Source: Roseibium marinum (GTDB lineage Bacteria; Pseudomonadota; Alphaproteobacteria; Rhizobiales; Stappiaceae). Taken from it: a stretch of 64,000 nucleotides of DNA. Every line of letters begins with the position of its first letter. The stretch's first letter is position 1. Location: assembly GCF_002906165.1 (NCBI RefSeq), contig NZ_PPCN01000002.1, positions 248,001-312,000 on the forward strand. The letters run 5' to 3'. The notes below the pieces were generated by a model. It searched no databases. It worked only from the letters and a program-made list of their open reading frames with translations, and was not told the DNA's origin. Of this stretch, positions 34,780 through 42,118 are shown piece by piece. The translations under genes and the position numbers were made by a program.

Positions 34780-34808
34780 TTGAAGCGCGTTGCTATATGC
34801 AAATAATA
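34780..34808 (+). promoter_or_regulatory. Tentative promoter of the four-gene operon, in a 315-bp gene-free stretch
   Basis: The interval 34569-34883 between tesB and the operon turns A/T-rich at about 34690 and contains no credible gene. TTGAAG (34780-34785) and an ATAATA-like box about 17 bases later (34803-34808) form the best sigma-70-type pair. A 10-base palindrome TAAAATTTTA is at 34715-34724. Low confidence; it is the only promoter-like sequence before the first gene of the operon. Confidence 0.3.
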
Positions 34809-34883
34809 GTGAGATTTTGGAAACGGGGGTACTGATCAGCCGGACGCAACCTCCTGTTACCCGTGGATTACAGAGGCGGGATG

Positions 34884-36173
34884 ATGGTTGAATTAACCCC
34901 GATATTTCGGGATTTCGTCACTGGAGCAGAAAAATTAGTCTTCGGTGAGTACGAGCTTGAGGGGGCCTCCGTCGAAACTGAACCGCTGCTCAATGGAGTA
35001 CCTTACAAAATCCACCGGCAAAGTTACGATGTTGAGCATCGACGGGCCGCAGGTACATTCTTCACTGGAAGCGCGAAATCCAGGCAGATTGCGTATCAGT
35101 TACATAAGGCGCTTCCCGCTGGAGGCTTAGTCATGGATCCCACCTGTGGGATTGGTGACCTACTTTTGGCTTATGCGGAGCACCTCCCGCTAGAGGCCAC
35201 TTTGCACCAGACCCTAGTTACATGGGGCGAGCAGCTGTCGGGAATTGATCTCGATGCCGACTTCGTGCGGCTGACAAAGGCTAGACTTGTCCTTCTAGCG
35301 CGACTTAGAGGCGGGTTCACCGGCAAGATTGATGACATTGACAGAATTTTCCCCCAGATCCGCGTAGGTGACATGGTGCAGGCAAAGCGCGAGGTGGGAG
35401 AACCAGATGGGTTTCTCTTCAATCCTCCCTTCGGTATCGTGAAGGACGTCGACGAATGCACATGGTCGGCCGGATCGACAAATGCCGCGGCACTTTTTCT
35501 CGCCGAATTGGTCAAGCACAAGAAAGTTTCCGCTCCGATTTCCGCGATCTTGCCAGAAGTGCTGCGGTGCGGTTCGCGTTACGCGGCCTTTCGAACTCAT
35601 CTCGAAAATCTGGGCGTTTGGGGAAATTACAAATCGCTGGGCCGCTTCGACGCGTGGACGGATGTCGATGTGTTTTCAACCCTTATCGTGCCATCTCAAA
35701 AGGGAAAGATTTGGGACAACAGGTGTGGAGCTCAGGACGACATTCGTGTCGGTGATATGTTCCGTGTACATGTGGGTGCGGTAGTCCCGCATCGCCATCC
35801 GAAAAAAGGGGGGTGGCAGCGCTACATCTGTGCCAAGACGACACCGAAATGGAGCGACGAATTCGAGCCAAGCGTCAGTCGGCGGTTTAGTGGGACAGTC
35901 TTCAAACCGCCTTTCGCGGTCGTCCGTCGCACGTCCAGTCCTAGCGACCGCAACCGGGCAGTCGCCACCGTCATAGTCGGAGACCGGACGGTAGCGGTCG
36001 AAAATCACCTACTGGTCCTGTTGCCTATGGATGATAACGTTGAAAGCTGTCGGCGGTTAGTGCAGGTCCTGGCTTCGGACGCGACGAATACGTTTTTGAA
36101 TGCTGAGATACGGTGCCGGCATTTGACCACCGGGATCGTCGCGCAAATTCCATGGGTCGTGCCCGATGACTGA
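34884..36173 (+). CDS. N6-adenine DNA methyltransferase-like protein, first gene of accessory operon
   Basis: A 429-residue protein. It carries the order of motifs of gamma-class N6-adenine DNA methyltransferases: motif X-like AAGTFFTGSAKSRQIA, SAM-binding motif I MDPTCGIGDLL (about residues 84-94) and catalytic motif IV NPPFG (180-184). The region after motif IV (LAELVKHKKVSAPISAILPEV) resembles a type I HsdM-like core. The last 200 residues (VGDMFRVHVGAVVPHRHP; WSDEFEPSVSRRFSGTVFK) may be a target-recognition region. No nuclease or helicase domain is seen. ATG 34884 has GAGG at good spacing; GTG 34863 is an alternative. The stop overlaps the next gene by eight bases. Confidence 0.72.
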   Translation: MVELTPIFRDFVTGAEKLVFGEYELEGASVETEPLLNGVPYKIHRQSYDVEHRRAAGTFFTGSAKSRQIAYQLHKALPAGGLVMDPTCGIGDLLLAYAEHLPLEATLHQTLVTWGEQLSGIDLDADFVRLTKARLVLLARLRGGFTGKIDDIDRIFPQIRVGDMVQAKREVGEPDGFLFNPPFGIVKDVDECTWSAGSTNAAALFLAELVKHKKVSAPISAILPEVLRCGSRYAAFRTHLENLGVWGNYKSLGRFDAWTDVDVFSTLIVPSQKGKIWDNRCGAQDDIRVGDMFRVHVGAVVPHRHPKKGGWQRYICAKTTPKWSDEFEPSVSRRFSGTVFKPPFAVVRRTSSPSDRNRAVATVIVGDRTVAVENHLLVLLPMDDNVESCRRLVQVLASDATNTFLNAEIRCRHLTTGIVAQIPWVVPDD

Positions 36174-38262
36174 TCATCTCAAATTCTCCCCAGACATACT
36201 GCGACGGCTCGGGGAAGAGCTTGTACCTGATATCGACCAGGGTATCGTCGAGCTGGTCAAGAACGGCTATGATGCTGATGCTACGACATGCAAGATCACA
36301 CTCGCAGACCCAATGTCTGGCAATGGCTCTATCGCGATTATTGATGATGGCATAGGGATGACTGGTAACCAGATCCGGAAGGGCTGGCTGGTCATCGGTC
36401 GATCCGACAAGGCGAAGGGTGCTCTCACTTCAAAATTCAAGCGTGTTCCAGTCGGAGATAAGGGGCTGGGCCGGCTTGCTGCTCTCCGGCTGGGAAACCG
36501 CGTTATATTAACCACACGGCCAGCCTCAGAGCCGGGCAAGCAATATTCGACTTCCCTAGATTGGCTCGAATACGAGAAGGCCGATGTCGTCGAGGACGTG
36601 GCCTTAGCGATAGCCGAAACCGAGACCGATCTCCCGCATGGGACTGAGATTCGGATAGAGGGAATCGAAGCCAGGATAACGCGCACCACGGTGAACAAGC
36701 TGGCGCGCAGCTTGCTATTGCTCTCAGATCCGTTCGCACGCTTCGACGACCAGCTGTCAAACGGCAGACTGAAATCCACAAAGCGCTCTAGAATAATCGA
36801 TCCCGGCTTTTCCGCCAATCTTCTGACTATGGAGTTCAAGGATCTCCAAGCGAAGGTTGGAAAATCGTACTTCTCAGATGCTGAGTACCGCATACAAGCC
36901 GAACTCCACGCCAACGGCAACGCCACCTTCCGGATCATGGATTGGAAGGGCGAGATAGTCCATGAAGCCATGGCAGGCGACACATTCCACGCTCCCCCCT
37001 TTACATTCGATCTGTGGGTCTTTGTCCTCAGCAAGGATAGCTTTTCGACCCGATCATCGACCCTATCCGAGGTTCGCGACTGGCTCGCTGAACTTGGGGG
37101 CGTGCATGTCTACGAGGATGGAATTCGTGTTCCGCCTTACGGGGGAGAGGAAAACGATTTTCTCGGCCTAAACCTCCGTCGAGTACGCAGTCCCGAAGTA
37201 CGGCCATCGACCAATACTTCGGTGGGACGAATAAAGATCAATAACACTGATGGCTCGCTGATCCAGAAGACGGATAGGATTGGCTACGTCGAGAATTACG
37301 CATTTGGCGAACTCAAGAGAGCTTGCGGCGAAGCGTTGGACTGGGCAGCGCGCATCTTGCTGAAGGAGCGCGAACGGAAGCGCGAAGCAGATAAGCAAAG
37401 TAAGAAGGAAAAAGCCGCGAAAGCGACGAGCGACCTAGAACGCGTCTTGAGCAAGAATTTCAAACCGACCGAGCGCAAGAAGGTTGACAAGGCAATCCAG
37501 AGCTATGTGAAGGCAACAGAGAAGGAGGCGGATTCCCTTCGGGAGGACCTCGAACTTTATCGGAGTCTGGCAACTGCTGGGATGATTTCGGCCGTTTTTG
37601 CGCACGAGATCGGCAAGCCCCTTGGGCTCATCGATAATGCAATTAAAGGACTGATCCGGCTCGTTCCCGACGAAGATCAGCGCAAGGCAAATGCTCGGGT
37701 TGGACGCATCCAGACGTCTAGGACTCGCCTAAGTTCCTTCGTCAGCATCCCGTTGCGGCTACTGAGCAAGCACAAGCGCCGCACCGGCAGGATCGATGTC
37801 AATAGATGCATCGGCAGCATGGTCGAGATGCTGGAACCGATCTCAGCTAATTATGACACGTTGATAACCTTCAAACCAAGCGAAACGGGGCTCTTCGTAA
37901 ACGGCACCGAGGCATTGCTCGACGGTATAATTATCAATTTAATCCTCAATTCTTTCAATGCCTTTCTGCGGGACAATTTCGAGCAGGACAAGCGCAGAAT
38001 TAAGATCGAAACATGGTCTGACACTACCAATATCCTCATCCGGATCGAGGACAACGCGGGGGGCATCGATGGCGTCTCGGTGGAGGATATCTGGTTGCCC
38101 GGCGTGACCACTGTAGCCGATGGAACGGGCTTTGGACTGACCATAGTCAGGGACTCAATTAAGGACCTGAACGGCACCATCCGTGTCGATCCGATAACGG
38201 ATTTTGGAGGCGCCCGCTTTACGATCTCATTGCGACCGATGAGAGAATTATTTGGGAGGTGA
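36166..38262 (+). CDS. Dual-GHKL ATPase / histidine kinase, second gene of accessory operon
   Basis: A 698-residue soluble protein with two GHKL ATPase modules. Module 1 resembles Hsp90/MutL/MORC: ELVKNGYDADA (residues 29-39), IIDDGIGM (58-65), GDKGLGR (97-103) and GTEIRIEG. A basic coiled-coil-like linker (KERERKREADKQSKKEKA) follows at about 405-425. Module 2 is a histidine-kinase core: FAHEIGKPLG with His480, LILNSFNAF (N595), EDNAGGI (D629) and GTGFGLTIV (653-661). There is no transmembrane segment or PAS/GAF domain, so sensing is cytoplasmic. It overlaps the methyltransferase gene by eight bases and precedes the receiver gene by one base. His480 presumably phosphorylates Asp69 of that protein. 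Confidence 0.85.
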   Translation: MTDHLKFSPDILRRLGEELVPDIDQGIVELVKNGYDADATTCKITLADPMSGNGSIAIIDDGIGMTGNQIRKGWLVIGRSDKAKGALTSKFKRVPVGDKGLGRLAALRLGNRVILTTRPASEPGKQYSTSLDWLEYEKADVVEDVALAIAETETDLPHGTEIRIEGIEARITRTTVNKLARSLLLLSDPFARFDDQLSNGRLKSTKRSRIIDPGFSANLLTMEFKDLQAKVGKSYFSDAEYRIQAELHANGNATFRIMDWKGEIVHEAMAGDTFHAPPFTFDLWVFVLSKDSFSTRSSTLSEVRDWLAELGGVHVYEDGIRVPPYGGEENDFLGLNLRRVRSPEVRPSTNTSVGRIKINNTDGSLIQKTDRIGYVENYAFGELKRACGEALDWAARILLKERERKREADKQSKKEKAAKATSDLERVLSKNFKPTERKKVDKAIQSYVKATEKEADSLREDLELYRSLATAGMISAVFAHEIGKPLGLIDNAIKGLIRLVPDEDQRKANARVGRIQTSRTRLSSFVSIPLRLLSKHKRRTGRIDVNRCIGSMVEMLEPISANYDTLITFKPSETGLFVNGTEALLDGIIINLILNSFNAFLRDNFEQDKRRIKIETWSDTTNILIRIEDNAGGIDGVSVEDIWLPGVTTVADGTGFGLTIVRDSIKDLNGTIRVDPITDFGGARFTISLRPMRELFGR

Positions 38263-38263
38263 C

Positions 38264-38974
38264 ATGCTAGGCACCGTTGAGTTTCCAGATATCGAACCAC
38301 CGCGGTTTGTCACGATAGTTGACGATGATCCCGAGGATCGGGAAGATTTGATGGACCAACTTCGCGATCACAACATTGAACCGAGAGCTGTCGACGGCCG
38401 GTATGGCAGTGACATCGATCGGTTGATCGCCGATGTCCGCGCGACCGGCAGCCCATTCGTGATCTGCGATCACCGGCTGCAGATCAAGAACCTAGCATCA
38501 TTCAACGGATCAAGTGTTATCAAGGCGCTCGGCTTGTCGAAACACCCTGCGATGCTTCTGACCATGTACCAATCGACTAACCGTCTGGAGTTGCGAGAAG
38601 CGCGCGCCGACGTGCCAGTTGTTGTGAGCCGTCACGACTTTGACGTGAGCCAGCTGGGCACCTACGCCGAAATCTGCCGGAGAGAATTCGCAAATGACCC
38701 TGTGGACGCGCGGCGAGCACATCGCACGCTTATCGGCATTAAGGGGATCAATCGCACTTACAATCACACTGAACTCTATGTGACCATTCCAAACTGGCGA
38801 CCCGATGATGCTATTATCCTTCCGGTGGCATGTATCGCTAGCGATCTCGTTCCGCAGCTCGAGGTCGGAGACTACCTCCTAGGCGATGTGAACGTGGGGG
38901 CGAAGGAAGAGGATGACCTTTTCTTCAAGAACGTGAACGAAATCATGAAAGCCAACGAGGTAACCGGATCATGA
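38264..38974 (+). CDS. Receiver-like protein with unknown C-terminal domain, third gene of accessory operon
   Basis: A 236-residue protein. The first 130 residues look like a response-regulator receiver: VTIVDDDPED (D20-D22), the predicted phospho-acceptor Asp69 in VICDHRL, and Thr100 in MLLTMYQ. The usual Lys at the end of beta-5 is replaced, the position reading VVVSRHD (Arg123), so phosphorylation or signalling may be altered. The C-terminal ~90 residues (TELYVTIPNWRPDDAIILPV; EVGDYLLGDVNVG) appear beta-rich and match no output domain I know; there is no helix-turn-helix. GGGAGG precedes the ATG at 38264. Its stop overlaps the hydrolase start (ATGA). Confidence 0.7.
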   Translation: MLGTVEFPDIEPPRFVTIVDDDPEDREDLMDQLRDHNIEPRAVDGRYGSDIDRLIADVRATGSPFVICDHRLQIKNLASFNGSSVIKALGLSKHPAMLLTMYQSTNRLELREARADVPVVVSRHDFDVSQLGTYAEICRREFANDPVDARRAHRTLIGIKGINRTYNHTELYVTIPNWRPDDAIILPVACIASDLVPQLEVGDYLLGDVNVGAKEEDDLFFKNVNEIMKANEVTGS

Positions 38975-39957
38975 GCGACGTCGTTGTTTTCGATGTCGCG
39001 CACGGTAATTGCAGTCTTGTGAGGTCTCAAAGCGCTTATTGCGTAGTCGACGCGCCGCTCGGGGCGCTGCTGCTCAACACGCTCGAAGACATGGGAATAT
39101 CGTGCATCGACGTGGCGTTCATCTCCCATGCCGACAAAGATCATATCGCCGGGGTCATAGGCTTGCTTTCGAGCGCGACAATCCAGCTCAAGAAGCTTTA
39201 CCTCAATCCCGACTCCCAGAAACGAACGAAAATATGGCGCGATCTTCTGGCGGCCGTAAGCGTAGCCGAACGCCAGGGTAGTTGCGAAGTGATCTCGACA
39301 TTGACGACGACAATGCCGGGGACGGTGACGGTCGGCGACGTTGTGATCCACGTCGAGGCGCCTTCAGCCTCATTTGCCCTCGCCGGATCGGGGTCCGTAG
39401 ATACGCAGGGTAGGCATATCACCTCGAATTCGATATCAGCGCTGTTGCGGCTGAAGCAGGGAGACAGACCGGGTATCCTGCTTGCCGGTGATATCGATGA
39501 AGTGGGTCTCGACGATGCGCTTAATTATGATCGAGACCTGACAGCACAAACACTGGTATTTCCCCACCATGGAGGTCTTCCCGCCTCTTCGGATACGACA
39601 GCGTTCGTGGATAAGATTATGAGCGCAGTGAACCCGTCGCTGGTCATCTTCTCCAACGGAAGGGGAAAACATGACAACCCCCGGCCAGAAATCGTTTCAC
39701 CGGTTGCTCGAAAACGCTGCGCGATCGCGTGTACTCAACTTGCCGGGAGATGCAGCAAATCGCCGATTTTCAACCTTGGTCACTTGGAACCGCATAGGGC
39801 CTACGGCCAGCCCACAGGTGCCAGCTGCGCCGGGTCCATGACGCTCGATCTGGCTGAGCACGGCCGCCGCCCCGCGTCCTATGAACGAGCGCATCAAAAG
39901 TTCATTGATGATTTGGTTGAGACACCCATGTGCCGTGTTCCGCGACTAGATAAATGA
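38971..39957 (+). CDS. ComEC/Rec2-type metallo-beta-lactamase-fold hydrolase, fourth gene of accessory operon
   Basis: A 328-residue predicted metallohydrolase. The fold starts with VVVFDVAHGNCSLV, and the metal motif is SHADKDHIAG (His53, Asp55, Asp57, His58), the HxDxDH form typical of the ComEC C-terminal nuclease domain. Later ligands are LLAGDID (Asp174) and FPHHGG (His199/His200). The last 90 residues contain five spaced cysteines (RKRCAIACTQLAGRC, GASCAGSM, TPMCRVP), which could bind a second zinc. No membrane helix or signal peptide is seen, so it acts in the cytoplasm, plausibly on nucleic acid. It is translationally coupled to the receiver gene and would be the effector of the operon. 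Confidence 0.8.
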   Translation: MSDVVVFDVAHGNCSLVRSQSAYCVVDAPLGALLLNTLEDMGISCIDVAFISHADKDHIAGVIGLLSSATIQLKKLYLNPDSQKRTKIWRDLLAAVSVAERQGSCEVISTLTTTMPGTVTVGDVVIHVEAPSASFALAGSGSVDTQGRHITSNSISALLRLKQGDRPGILLAGDIDEVGLDDALNYDRDLTAQTLVFPHHGGLPASSDTTAFVDKIMSAVNPSLVIFSNGRGKHDNPRPEIVSPVARKRCAIACTQLAGRCSKSPIFNLGHLEPHRAYGQPTGASCAGSMTLDLAEHGRRPASYERAHQKFIDDLVETPMCRVPRLDK

Positions 39958-39960
39958 ACG

Positions 39961-39979
39961 ACAGCTCTTAATGGGCTGT
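39961..39979 (+). terminator. Weak hairpin after the accessory operon
   Basis: ACAGCTC (39961-39967) and GGGCTGT (39973-39979) pair with one G-U across a five-base loop, three bases after the stop of the hydrolase gene, followed by TT. It is a plausible end of the operon. The rest of 39980-40167 contains no gene. Confidence 0.4.
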
Positions 39980-40167
39980 TTCAGGTAGTTACGCCGTAGC
40001 GATCCTGCCGGTGGGAACGGCTCGACATTCAAGTAGCACTGTGCTGCAGCTTTCCAACCACAAAAAACAGAAACCCACCAGTCCCCTCCCGGGCCCCAGC
40101 CTGACCATTCCCCAGACCGCAACCAACCTTCGCTTACCGCCCAGATTCACATCAGCAAATCGCCGGT

Positions 40168-41385
40168 TCAGCGGATCGGGCTGGTAAACCCCGAAATCGC
40201 CAGCGGATTGTCCGTCATTACCTTGGAGTCCGGTGTATCCGGCAGCAACGCGCCGGAGAAGGCTTCGAACATCTTGCGCACGAAGCCTTCCGGCAGGTCC
40301 TTGGTGATGAAGACCATGCGCGTGCGGTGATCGTCGTCCGGCCAGGCCTCCAGGGTCGCGGGCGGGTGGAAGACGTGCTGGACGCCGTGAATGACCACGG
40401 GCCTGTCCGGGTCCTCCGCCAGTTTGACAATCCCCTTGACCCTGAGCAGCTTCGGGCCGTGGGCCGAGCGCAGCAGGTCGAGAAACATTTCCAGCGCCGA
40501 TGCGGAAACCGGCCGGTCCGTTGACAGGGTGAAGGCGCGGATGGAGTCGCTGTGCCGGTTCACGTCGTGCCCATGCCCATGCCCGTGCCCATGCCCGTGC
40601 CCATGGTCATGCCCGTGATCATGATGATGCTGTGCATGTCCGTGATGCCCGGGGGTTTCATAGGCTTCCGCGTTCAGCCACGCCGCCACGTCGGGGATCT
40701 TTGATTTCGGATTGTAGAGCCCGGCATTGAACAGCTTTTCGGCAACGGCCTCGCCGGCGGATGCATCGAGCCGCTGCGCGCCCGGGTTCAGCTCCGCGAG
40801 GCGCTGTTTGAGATCCGCGAAGGCCGAGCGCTCCGCTTCGGACGTCAGCAGATCGGTCTTGGTGAAGACCAGCCGATCCGCGACCGCCGCCTGCTTGCGC
40901 GCTTCTTCGTGATTTTCCAGTGTCGACAGGCCGTTGACCGCATCCACGAGCGTGATCACGCTGTCGAGCCGGTAGCGCATCACCAGATAGGGATGCAGCA
41001 TGACCGTGTGCAGGATCGGCGCCGGGTCCGCAAGACCGGTGGTTTCGATGACCACCCGGTTCAGCTTCTCCATCCGACCGTTGTCCAGCCGGCGCAGAAG
41101 ATTCTCCAGCGTCGTCACCAGATCGCCCCGGATCGTGCAGCACAGGCAGCCGGAGGACAGTTCCACGATGCCGTCGCCGGCCTGATCCACGAACAGGTGA
41201 TCGAGGCCGATTTCACCGAACTCGTTGATGATGACGGCGGTGTCCGCCATCGCCGGATCTTTCAGCAGCCGGTTCAGCAGCGTGGTCTTGCCCGACCCGA
41301 GGAAGCCGGTCAGGACGGAAAGCGGAATGGGTGGCTTAGGCCCTTTGCGGACCGCATCTTCAGAGGCCGGGGCCGGGGAAGCCAT
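40168..41385 (-). CDS. COG0523 (CobW-type) GTPase metallochaperone
   Basis: A 405-residue G3E-family GTPase. Walker A is GFLGSGKT (27-34), the metal-binding motif GCLCC is at 79-83 (SSGCLCCTIRGDL), followed by VVIETTGLADPAP and the base-specific VFTKTDLL. The linker between the GTPase and the CobW C-terminal domain is a His/Gly array (GHHGHAQHHHDHGHDHGHG and on) that should bind Zn, Ni or Co. COG0523 proteins deliver metals or handle Zn shortage; here the urease cluster 2.5 kb away makes Ni conceivable, but Zn is more usual. No Zur box was recognised upstream. It is the first core gene right of the accessory segment and faces it. Confidence 0.9.
   Translation of the reverse strand: MASPAPASEDAVRKGPKPPIPLSVLTGFLGSGKTTLLNRLLKDPAMADTAVIINEFGEIGLDHLFVDQAGDGIVELSSGCLCCTIRGDLVTTLENLLRRLDNGRMEKLNRVVIETTGLADPAPILHTVMLHPYLVMRYRLDSVITLVDAVNGLSTLENHEEARKQAAVADRLVFTKTDLLTSEAERSAFADLKQRLAELNPGAQRLDASAGEAVAEKLFNAGLYNPKSKIPDVAAWLNAEAYETPGHHGHAQHHHDHGHDHGHGHGHGHGHGHDVNRHSDSIRAFTLSTDRPVSASALEMFLDLLRSAHGPKLLRVKGIVKLAEDPDRPVVIHGVQHVFHPPATLEAWPDDDHRTRMVFITKDLPEGFVRKMFEAFSGALLPDTPDSKVMTDNPLAISGFTSPIR
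40570..40615. repeat. Short tandem repeat coding for the His/Gly array
   Basis: Alternating CCCATG and CCCGTG hexamers run through this interval, encoding (Gly-His)n on the minus strand inside the CobW-type gene. Such perfect short repeats are prone to replication slippage, always in multiples of six bases, so the frame is kept while the His array changes in length. Confidence 0.75.
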
Positions 41386-41533
41386 GAAGCTCGTCTCCAG
41401 GTCGGGCCGACGCGTGTAACGCGATAATGTCCGTTCTGACAGTCGACAGTGGAACGGAAAAGCGGCGGCGCAGTAAGCCGCACCGCTAACATTCTTTTCA
41501 GGGCAAGGTCAAAAGGATAAGCGCCGACCGGGA

Positions 41534-41833
41534 TCAACCCGCATTCAGAACCGTAACATCCGCTGATTCCTGGTCCGTCTCGCTCGCGGAATTTTCCTCT
41601 TCGCCGTCTTCGGCGGAAAGTTCCATCGGCGTCAGGTCCTGGGCGATGTCGGTTTCTTCAAAAGTCTGATCCGGACTGTTTGCGGTATCGACAACGGTCC
41701 GCACCGCTTCCGCCGCCTTTCGCAGGGTCGCGATGACCTCTTCGACCGAAACCCCTTCTTCAAGCTGATTGGCGGAAAGCTCCGCCAGGCTCGCAAGGGC
41801 GCGGATGGTGGCGTTGGATTTCGGTTCCATCAT
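41534..41833 (-). CDS. Conserved hypothetical acidic protein
   Basis: A 99-residue protein. The N-terminal two thirds form a helical stretch (NATIRALASLAELSANQLEEG; VEEVIATLRKAAEAVRTVVD) and the remainder is strongly acidic (SAEDGEEENSASETDQESAD). No signal peptide or known domain. ATG 41833 and ATG 41830 are adjacent candidate starts; a longer version to 41914 has a Cys/Arg-rich N-terminus that looks non-coding. I do not recognise the function. The gap upstream (41834-42118) holds no gene. Confidence 0.6.
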   Translation of the reverse strand: MMEPKSNATIRALASLAELSANQLEEGVSVEEVIATLRKAAEAVRTVVDTANSPDQTFEETDIAQDLTPMELSAEDGEEENSASETDQESADVTVLNAG

Positions 41834-42118
41834 GATGCGATCTCTCGATCTGTTTTGCCGGCATATTCTATGCCGCAAATATCCCCGGGGGGCCTGACTG
41901 CATTTCATCGCCAAGGACGGTCCAATGGAAGTGAAATGCTTACCGCAGTCTTAAGGAACAGCGTAAATAAAGGGTTAACCTTGTCAAAAGCCCCTAATGA
42001 AACATCCCTCATTCTACTCGGCCCGGCAAGGATACGCCCTGAGGCTACACCTTTGCTGCTTCATCAAAATCGGCGGGAAGCCAGATTGATCCGGGCATCC
42101 CCGGCACAATCATATGAT

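Noticed and set aside
36166..39957. Assignment of the accessory operon to the Detocs two-component defence system
   Set aside because: Detocs as I know it has a response regulator with a purine-nucleoside-phosphorylase effector and a separate phosphate-buffer receiver. Neither is present; the effector-like protein here is a separate metallo-beta-lactamase-fold hydrolase and the kinase has an added MORC/Hsp90-like module.
34884..39957. BREX, DISARM or type I restriction-modification system
   Set aside because: Only a methylase-like protein is shared. There is no PglZ, BrxC, DrmA-type helicase, HsdR or HsdS in the segment.
34569..40167. Direct repeats as attachment sites of the accessory segment
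   Set aside because: The only shared string seen, CCGGTGGGA near 34593 and near 40009, is nine bases and GC-rich and is expected by chance.
40570..40615. CRISPR-like or regulatory repeat array
   Set aside because: The hexamer repeats have no spacers and are in frame with a Gly-His array inside the CobW-type coding sequence.
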